A DNA stretch of 64,000 nucleotides, from the IMG/VR virus record IMGVR_UViG_3300007520_000021, positions 30,461 through 94,460 of that record, one strand, 5' to 3'. The position numbers were made by a program, and so were the translations under genes. Below the pieces are notes generated by a model, which was not told where the DNA came from, ran no database searches, and worked only from the letters and a program-made list of their open reading frames with translations. How positions within the stretch are numbered: the first letter of the stretch is position 1; every line of letters starts with the position of its first letter. This document shows, in pieces, positions 59,301 through 64,000 of this stretch. The stretch is from a virus.

Positions 59301-61903
59301 TTGGTAAGGCTTTTCTATTTTTAGGGTCACTACCAATTAAAACTGGTGTTTCTACTGCTTTAAATGAGACTATTTTAGGTCTATTTAATTATAGGGGTGG
59401 TTTTGTTGATGTACCATATTCTTGGATTTTACGATTAGGTTCAATTATTTACAGAATGGAAAAAGGGCTTAAGGGTGATGGGGATATAATAAAATATAAA
59501 ACTTCTACATACGATTTAGCCCCTAGGGGTTCTATAGAGGTAAACCTAGGAAGTAATAAACTTTTATTTCTATCAAGTAGTGATGGGACTAATGTTATTT
59601 TAGATGGTAAAATTAGTTATGATATTGATGCCATCATAACGGGTTTCCCTCAACAAGTTAGGGATAAATTCTCTAAAGAATTTGAGAGTTGGGTTAACGG
59701 TGATTTTGAAAAAATAATGAGTGAATTTGAAATTTTCAAACCTAACACTAAAAATGTTGAAAGATATAAATTCTGGGGTAGACTAAACAAAGGTTTAAAA
59801 AGTAATTTGAATGTGACTTTAAAAGATAGTATTTTAAGTGATAATTTTTTAAAAAATTACAACTTGATATTAGCTAATTATAATGATACTAAATACAAGG
59901 CCGGTGTTAGTAGTGTTCTTACTGAAAATGAAGTTCTTCTTGAAATGAGGAAATTTGATAGTCATAGTTATTTTAATTTCGTACTAGGTTTCAAACCTGA
60001 TAGTGAGGGTGTTAAATTACTTAAAGATTTTATTTTTGACAGTAGGGTAATCACAAATGCGGCCCCTAATATTTGGGAAAAACACGATGTAAATGACACA
60101 TCGTCTCATCTTGGTGTTAGTGTAACTAATTACAAACTTTATTACACGACTTTAGTGAATACGTATGCTACTTTAAGTGAAGATACCACTATCACAGTTA
60201 ATACTGAAAATGAGGTTAAAGCTCAAATATTCAACTCTATTGATAATGATGATATAAAACTAAACATATATAAGAAATTAAAACTCATATATGATAAGTG
60301 GGTTTGCGGTAGTAGCACTAGATATGAGGATATTAAAGGTGATTTATTTGATAGTTTTAAATTTTTAGATAGAGGTTATAATGATATAACTAGCACTTTT
60401 TTAATTAACCCAGTTGTTATGAATGAGCACCTTATAGGTAGTTATAATCAAAGTTTTTACTCCTATATTGGTAAAGTTTTACCAGATAACAACATTGATT
60501 TCTTCTCATTACCATCATATATAGATTATAATAGTAGTGCTGAATTAAGTAATGTTTTTAAACCATATATGTATAATAACGTACCTAAAAATTCTGGTCC
60601 ATCATTTATATGTATGTATATTGGGGAAAGGTCTAGTCAATTAAATTTAACTGAAGATGGTTCTTATGTGGACGATTCTTTCAACCTTAACATTAATGAT
60701 GATAAAACTCTTGATTTAACTGATTTCCCACCAGACATGGTACAAGGTGATAGAAAACTACCTGTTTTTATGGTTAATTATGGTGATGATAATCAGAGTG
60801 TCTTTAATGATATTCAGTTGGACCAATCAGAATTCACTGCAACTGATGAGTACCTAACAACCGTTGATGAGATAACCAATAGTCGTGGTATCGGTCAAAA
60901 TTTATTTGATATTTATAACACTAGAGCCTACACAGCTAATGTTGAGATGTTAGGTAACGCCATGATACAACCATTAATGTATTTTCAGTTAAATGGTATA
61001 CCTATTTTTAGAGGTTTGTATAATATTATTAAGGTAAAACATGATATAACACCTAATTCTATGAAAACCAATTTTACTGGTGTTAGGTCTCGTAAAACTA
61101 AAAGTAAGTTAGTAGATAAATCTACAATATTTTTGAACGTGTTAGGTTCATTATCCGACATAGTAACCGATGGTTCGACTTTAGATGGTAGTGGTAGAAC
61201 CTCTAGTGGTGCTAGTAATAGTGAACTATCTAAACATATTATTTACCAATTAAGTACAGGTAAAGGTATTGCATCTAAAACCGTAACTAATAATTACGGT
61301 CTTAAAGATGTGGTTGATTTCTTAACGTTATTAGGTGTAAGATGGAATGATTTTGTAGTGGGAGGTGGAAAAAATTACTCACCTGTGATTAGAGTTAATG
61401 ACCTGTCTAAAAGAGAAGGTGAATTAATCACGACTGTTAAGGATAATAAAACAGTACCAACTCATAAGTCGCATAACAATGGTGTTGATGTTGATATTAG
61501 ACCATTCATTAAAGACCCTAAGGCGAATGAAGGTGTTAATATCAAGGGTGAAAACAGTAAATACTCTAGAGAGGCTACTGACGCTTTTTTCGACATTTTA
61601 TTAACATTAAATGGTGAGTATAAAGGGTGGGGTAAAAACTCACCTATTAATGTGATTTATTTTAACGATGAAGTAATAATAAGTAAGTACAATAAGAAGG
61701 TTTATAACGGTAAATCAGCTAGAGTTCAAGAAGAGAAAGGTCATGATACCCATTTACACATACAATTTAACACACCAGAAGCATTATCATCTGGTACGTT
61801 AGATTCTGGGATACCAACGGAAGCTGGTTTACTTGTGAAAGTATCAGCTAAACTTGTTAATTCTAACTTTGATTCTTCAAAAAAATATTTAGGTGAATTA
61901 TGA
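56330..61903 (+). CDS. Giant baseplate protein with C-terminal M15/M74-like peptidase
   Basis: An 1857-aa virion protein. The N-terminal region has ISNISIEFNSSYAPMVSIDF, VDTRGKLFEMGNNSPY and FFELPFPVFELTVKG, which repeat in large-phage baseplate proteins. The middle carries long helical and beta sections plus a proline/threonine-rich linker near residues 680-700. The C-terminal 190 residues form a peptidase of the M15/M74 (LAS) type: HNNGVDVDIRPF gives H1715 and D1722, and HDTHLHIQF gives H1808/H1810, the three-ligand zinc site plus base. It would cut peptide cross-links in peptidoglycan during infection. It overlaps the lysozyme gene by 4 nt. Confidence 0.8.
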   Translation: MVDNTNNNATNAGKVIYVDPNPKGNIIKTPEDFAISVELVTTKKKRTAIEIVKGGDTYVDTGSSKTKISFIDGSKVNGEGVQKSLTTLYTEVGNNFNKTNTDLETLGISNISIEFNSSYAPMVSIDFVDTRGKLFEMGNNSPYSVFFELPFPVFELTVKGFYGSAVKYKLHLYKFNGKFNSSKGSFEVKCNFIGYTYAFLSDILIGYLKALPYTNIGGKIIDELNALNVGTKNNFLTFDELNVGIKKLSNDIKVLKSDNVDVQVLSLSGKLTSSLSEFKSTFEAEFINILNTTNDITGGGGGGKWGANILTDTTAPTISSVIETYNTNITNKIKELNKNEGGLGSKYPLDLNLFLATEGVTYLKDLTVKGPDVFKGKTKLVSDVYDRVNFILLTNMKLAEEKTVNLFIFDKAIDSINQIIASLSSDSKQIVNTLGDDYTNMVGDAFPDGNFTSSLGDFFRILCNHVDIFLDVIRQVAVAAEKDKIDRKKQLEGIDFGEGLTKFNGGTNDDIGSIKAFPDYREKNTDNTLEDKWIGVKAPNMPEVMLVEEILNGLIKSKIKDDEVLEEITNNESSTTTQDWIPVNPFDTVIYYKSNPYESLKEEGRDYDYLRLSLFRFITLNGFTNSGLTPDEIKAFAIAEANTIFNSIKNNEVKLNFKSLTYASITDGFSSANPNANANYKNYSTKTPSATATPTATTTAFTTGALPTGQLDLSVTTPPNVVSNVKTRVISLATSGERYFYTYTPTKNNDGSLSNKIQFIPFRVDSRKDLSGDSNNDLSNSDRVTQRDGGKKTFYNPLYYVKQAQEDGKRNKLDNGTTFIDFLTISDYNRESPSFVDYVAAGLEKSVEPLTMSAENKITGGLFLGKFGVLDYASIKNSNGIDMLSKTLFYNNPKKTTFFYTAIKEKADNSSYFTVDSNLKVVPMNKTAVTSFESNINPVVVANERYVAITDEVLYGKINKGDLNDVNISNLDLTPGYSLFGSDMYYFQDNFGKAFLFLGSLPIKTGVSTALNETILGLFNYRGGFVDVPYSWILRLGSIIYRMEKGLKGDGDIIKYKTSTYDLAPRGSIEVNLGSNKLLFLSSSDGTNVILDGKISYDIDAIITGFPQQVRDKFSKEFESWVNGDFEKIMSEFEIFKPNTKNVERYKFWGRLNKGLKSNLNVTLKDSILSDNFLKNYNLILANYNDTKYKAGVSSVLTENEVLLEMRKFDSHSYFNFVLGFKPDSEGVKLLKDFIFDSRVITNAAPNIWEKHDVNDTSSHLGVSVTNYKLYYTTLVNTYATLSEDTTITVNTENEVKAQIFNSIDNDDIKLNIYKKLKLIYDKWVCGSSTRYEDIKGDLFDSFKFLDRGYNDITSTFLINPVVMNEHLIGSYNQSFYSYIGKVLPDNNIDFFSLPSYIDYNSSAELSNVFKPYMYNNVPKNSGPSFICMYIGERSSQLNLTEDGSYVDDSFNLNINDDKTLDLTDFPPDMVQGDRKLPVFMVNYGDDNQSVFNDIQLDQSEFTATDEYLTTVDEITNSRGIGQNLFDIYNTRAYTANVEMLGNAMIQPLMYFQLNGIPIFRGLYNIIKVKHDITPNSMKTNFTGVRSRKTKSKLVDKSTIFLNVLGSLSDIVTDGSTLDGSGRTSSGASNSELSKHIIYQLSTGKGIASKTVTNNYGLKDVVDFLTLLGVRWNDFVVGGGKNYSPVIRVNDLSKREGELITTVKDNKTVPTHKSHNNGVDVDIRPFIKDPKANEGVNIKGENSKYSREATDAFFDILLTLNGEYKGWGKNSPINVIYFNDEVIISKYNKKVYNGKSARVQEEKGHDTHLHIQFNTPEALSSGTLDSGIPTEAGLLVKVSAKLVNSNFDSSKKYLGEL

Positions 61904-62532
61904 TGAGTAATAAAGAAAAAGCAGTATTAGATTTAATAGCGTTCGCTGAGGGTACTTTAGGTGTTTCGCAGAATGGTTATGATGTATCATATAATCATTA
62001 CACAATTAAGGGTTGGACACCTGATACAACTATGAAACATGGTGGTGACAAATGGTTAAAACAACAAGGTTTCGTATTTAAAATAAAAGGTGTGAATATT
62101 ACCGACATAGCCGCTGGTAGATATCAATTCCTATTTAGCACTTGGAATGACCCCAGTGGAGGTCAAGGTCTGGCGTTCAGTAAAAATAATCAAGATTTAA
62201 CCGCTTTAAAATTAGTTAAACGAAGATTAGGTTTTAAAGATTTTGAGGATAGAAGTGTTTCTATTGATGACTTATCTGCGAATAAAGCTGATAGAGAAAA
62301 ATTTGACATTTTTTTAAATAAAATTTCCCCTGAATGGGCTTCAATACCAGTAAGTAAAGATATGATTAGGTATTATAGGGGTAAAGATAAAAAGGTTCAT
62401 AATCAAAAAGCGATTAAAAAGGGAGATTCATTTTACGGTCAACTTGATGAAACTAAGAAACAAACTATAAATCCTGATAGTTTATACAGAATTTTTTTAG
62501 AAGCTTTAAGGTTATATGATGCTAAAAAATAG
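61900..62532 (+). CDS. GH104-like virion lysozyme
   Basis: A 210-aa muramidase. AVLDLIAFAEGTLGVSQNGY gives the catalytic Glu in the EGT motif (about residue 17), and TDIAAGRYQFLFSTWNDPSG matches the AAGRYQ segment of GH104 lysozymes (compared with AGRYQFLxxTW in relatives). The C-terminal half (KDFEDRSVSIDDLSANKADR) holds the rest of the lysozyme fold. It starts on the stop of the giant baseplate protein (TTATGATG), so it is co-translated with it and probably assembles with the baseplate to cut glycan strands, complementing the peptidase. No signal peptide. Confidence 0.75.
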   Translation: MMSNKEKAVLDLIAFAEGTLGVSQNGYDVSYNHYTIKGWTPDTTMKHGGDKWLKQQGFVFKIKGVNITDIAAGRYQFLFSTWNDPSGGQGLAFSKNNQDLTALKLVKRRLGFKDFEDRSVSIDDLSANKADREKFDIFLNKISPEWASIPVSKDMIRYYRGKDKKVHNQKAIKKGDSFYGQLDETKKQTINPDSLYRIFLEALRLYDAKK

Positions 62533-62539
62533 TATATTT
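62532..62539 (+). promoter_or_regulatory. Bacteroidota-type -7 box TATATTTG with almost no leader
   Basis: TAGTATATTTG ends 5 nt before the ATG at 62545, so a transcript from this box would be leaderless or nearly so. It is the third copy of the same extended box. Confidence 0.5.
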
Positions 62540-62544
62540 GCCAA

Positions 62545-63144
62545 ATGATAGGTAATATAGTAAGTGATATTGATGTAAATGTAGGTTGTGAGTTTAACTA
62601 TTCTAAAAGTTTAGATGGTATAGACTCACAACTACCTACATTAATTATTGGTTTCGACTTATCTAAAGAATTGTTAAATAGTGTTGACGTTTTAAATAGA
62701 AAAGTTAATGATAGTTTATTTTGGACATTCACGAAAAGGGAGTATAGAAAATTGTTTAATAATGATATAGAAGATTTTACGCAATTTTGTTACACAACGT
62801 CAGTTAATCAAATAAGTTATATTTATATTGATTTATTACAAATGAAACCAACTACTTTATTTAAAATATATCGTAAGATAAACTCACTAAATAACTTATA
62901 TTCATACGAATATGATAATAAAATGTTATATATATATTCAGATAACTTAATATTTGGCTTTGACTTAGAATTATATACTTTTGTTGGTGGGGATGTTGAA
63001 AAGGTTAAAACTAAAATAAAAGATAAAAGTTTGGTCTTTTTGAGTGGTAATGGGGTATATATAGAGTATACAAATTATATGGAAAGGTTAAATTACGAAC
63101 CTAAGTACATACCATATTTGGAATACTTAAATAAAAATGAATAA
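62545..63144 (+). CDS. Hypothetical protein, 199 aa
   Basis: Not recognised. Aromatic-rich, with SLFWTFTKREYRKLFNNDIE, QFCYTTSVNQISYIYIDLL and FGFDLELYTFVGGD; mostly strands and short helices, no signal peptide. The promoter box lies only 5 nt upstream of the ATG. It overlaps the next gene by 8 nt, so the two are co-transcribed. The host-type promoter instead of a late box suggests expression earlier than the structural genes, but no function can be inferred. Confidence 0.7.
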   Translation: MIGNIVSDIDVNVGCEFNYSKSLDGIDSQLPTLIIGFDLSKELLNSVDVLNRKVNDSLFWTFTKREYRKLFNNDIEDFTQFCYTTSVNQISYIYIDLLQMKPTTLFKIYRKINSLNNLYSYEYDNKMLYIYSDNLIFGFDLELYTFVGGDVEKVKTKIKDKSLVFLSGNGVYIEYTNYMERLNYEPKYIPYLEYLNKNE

Positions 63145-63544
63145 AACACTACTATTAGCCTCTTTTGTTTATCTTGATAAGATAGATGAAAGGAAAAAAC
63201 ATTTGAAAGAAAACTTCAACATAGATGAAAATAATGTATTCATCTATGAAATTGAGGGTGAACAAGAAAAATTTCTCATCACTTTCAAAATTATAGTAGA
63301 GAATGGTGAAAGATTGGACATTAAAAAACATTTTAAGAATACGATTCTAATTCATAAGAAATCATCAACACTATACACTATAAATGCGTTAAATGAGTTA
63401 ATCATATCACAACATAAACTAAACCCATTATTAAAACATAATTTTAAAGAATATAAAATTGATTGGGTTAATTATGAGAGTAAATTATTAATGATTAATA
63501 ATAATAATTTAACTTCGTTAAGTTTAAATAGAATTTTCCCTTAA
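63137..63544 (+). CDS. Hypothetical protein, 135 aa
   Basis: Not recognised. It starts MNKTLLLASFVYLDKIDERK, continues with LITFKIIVENGERLDIKKHF and ends YESKLLMINNNNLTSLSLNR. A strand-rich core with NTILIHKKSSTLYTINALNE suggests a small alpha/beta protein. It overlaps the upstream gene by 8 nt. A late-type TATATTTATTA box follows its stop, so it is the last gene of its unit. Confidence 0.7.
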   Translation: MNKTLLLASFVYLDKIDERKKHLKENFNIDENNVFIYEIEGEQEKFLITFKIIVENGERLDIKKHFKNTILIHKKSSTLYTINALNELIISQHKLNPLLKHNFKEYKIDWVNYESKLLMINNNNLTSLSLNRIFP

Positions 63545-63549
63545 TTGCG

Positions 63550-63560
63550 TATATTTATTA
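63550..63560 (+). promoter_or_regulatory. Candidate late promoter box TATATTTATTA
   Basis: TATATTTATTA begins 6 nt after the stop of the 135-aa gene and ends 27 nt before the ATG at 63588. It is a full match to the late-box consensus. Confidence 0.45.
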
Positions 63561-63587
63561 TTAAATAATAAACTTAAAAAAAATGTT

Positions 63588-63749
63588 ATGTTAGATAAAA
63601 AGATTGAAAAAAAATTAGATAAATTTCTAAACCCTTTAGATACTGAAGAATGTTTAAGTGATGAATGTGTTATTAAATCTGATAAAAGTATTGTTGAAAG
63701 AATAAATAAAAAAGTTATTACTGAAGACGGTAGACAATTATTAACTTAA
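63588..63749 (+). CDS. Small charged protein, 53 aa
   Basis: A short ORF read from ATG 63588 to TAA 63749. It begins MLDKKIEKKLDKFLNPLDTE and ends KKVITEDGRQLLT; highly charged and probably helical. An earlier ATG (63583) reads only three codons, so 63588 is the likely start. It stops one base before the next gene. No family is known; the clean frame, the upstream late-type box and the tight spacing support it as a gene. Confidence 0.55.
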   Translation: MLDKKIEKKLDKFLNPLDTEECLSDECVIKSDKSIVERINKKVITEDGRQLLT

Positions 63750-63750
63750 T

Positions 63751-64000
63751 ATGAAAAAACCAATGAAATCGTTAAATGAGGAATTGAAAAAATTCCAAAA
63801 AATAATTGAATATAATCATTACACTCCTGAGAATTACCATGAGGATGATTTATCTATTGTGATGGAGGACGAACCAGAAATGGGAGATGAAGATGGTATG
63901 GGTACCGAACCAGAAATGGGGGGTGAAGATGACATGGGTAACGAACCAGAAATGGGCGGTGAAGATGAAATGGTTAGTGAACCAGAAACGGGAGATGAAG
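63751..64000 (+). CDS. Acidic repeat protein, cut by the window edge
   Basis: At least 83 aa, continuing past the right edge. After MKKPMKSLNEELKKFQKIIE and a linker it becomes a tandem repeat of about 12 residues containing EPEMGGED, very acidic (Glu/Asp). The DNA repeat unit is about 36 nt. Acidic repeat proteins occur in phage heads as internal or scaffold-core proteins, but the part seen here is too short for a function. It follows a 53-aa gene with one base between. Confidence 0.6.
   Translation, partial: MKKPMKSLNEELKKFQKIIEYNHYTPENYHEDDLSIVMEDEPEMGDEDGMGTEPEMGGEDDMGNEPEMGGEDEMVSEPETGDE
63871..64000 (+). repeat. 36-bp tandem repeats encoding an acidic EPEMGGED motif
   Basis: GAACCAGAAATGGGNG-like units start at about 63871, 63907, 63943 and 63979; the array continues beyond the window. 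Confidence 0.75.

Noticed and set aside
1-64000. tRNA genes, integrase or attachment sites
   Set aside because: Short gene gaps were read; no cloverleaf or CCA-type end, no integrase-like motif and no direct repeats typical of att sites were found, so the phage is probably lytic in this window. Absence elsewhere cannot be shown.

Overview
The window looks like a 64 kb piece of a large, AT-rich, contractile-tailed (T4-like) bacteriophage of a Bacteroidota host, probably a flavobacterium-like bacterium. The phage call rests on a tail sheath, tail tube, gp26-like protein, tape measure, gp53-like and giant baseplate proteins, many fibre or adhesin proteins, an endolysin, a family B DNA polymerase, PhoH and dUTPase. 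The host call is an inference. Start codons follow A-rich leaders with no clear Shine-Dalgarno sequence, and several genes carry TAnnTTTG-type -7 boxes typical of Bacteroidota. No tRNA, rRNA, integrase or CRISPR array was seen.

Layout. (1) Positions 1-9034, minus strand: a compact, overlapping operon rich in glycosyltransferases (five apparently intact or edge-cut GTs, a frameshifted capsule-synthesis-like gene and a hexapeptide acyltransferase). It also holds PhoH and a HAD-like protein whose catalytic acids are missing. (2) 9287-11745, plus: a small protein and a 735-aa fibre with a triplicated domain. (3) 11815-16905, minus: dUTPase, an HD-like protein with its metal ligands replaced, a further glycosyltransferase, and a five-gene operon of virion-like unknowns including a WYL-like protein. 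(4) 16969-24436, plus: an adhesin with 20 exact 14-residue SHAEG repeats, two more large surface proteins, a GH19-type endolysin and a small protein. (5) 24525-33235: DNA polymerase (plus) facing a neck-like protein, glutaredoxin and SNF2 helicase (minus). Both the polymerase and the helicase are interrupted by an intein in a catalytic motif. (6) 33327-40417, plus: connector and tail-completion candidates followed by a fibre cluster. (7) 40568-62532, plus: tail sheath, tail tube, gp26-like protein, tape measure and baseplate genes. This run is interrupted by two minus-strand genes, a free-standing homing endonuclease between sheath and tube and a metallophosphatase. It ends in a 1857-aa baseplate protein with a C-terminal M15/M74-like peptidase and a GH104-like lysozyme. 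(8) 62545-64000, plus: small unknowns and an acidic repeat protein cut by the window edge.

How the parts fit. Late structural genes often have a TATATTTATWA-like box 10-15 nt before the ATG, and hairpin-plus-T-run terminators separate the transcription units. Three genes, including the polymerase, share an extended TAGTATATTTG box that may mark an earlier class. The most unusual items are the two active-site inteins, an ATG-poor ORF in the +1 frame after the gp26-like gene (tail-chaperone position, possible programmed frameshift), the glycosyltransferase island, and a baseplate combining OmpA-like, peptidase and lysozyme modules.
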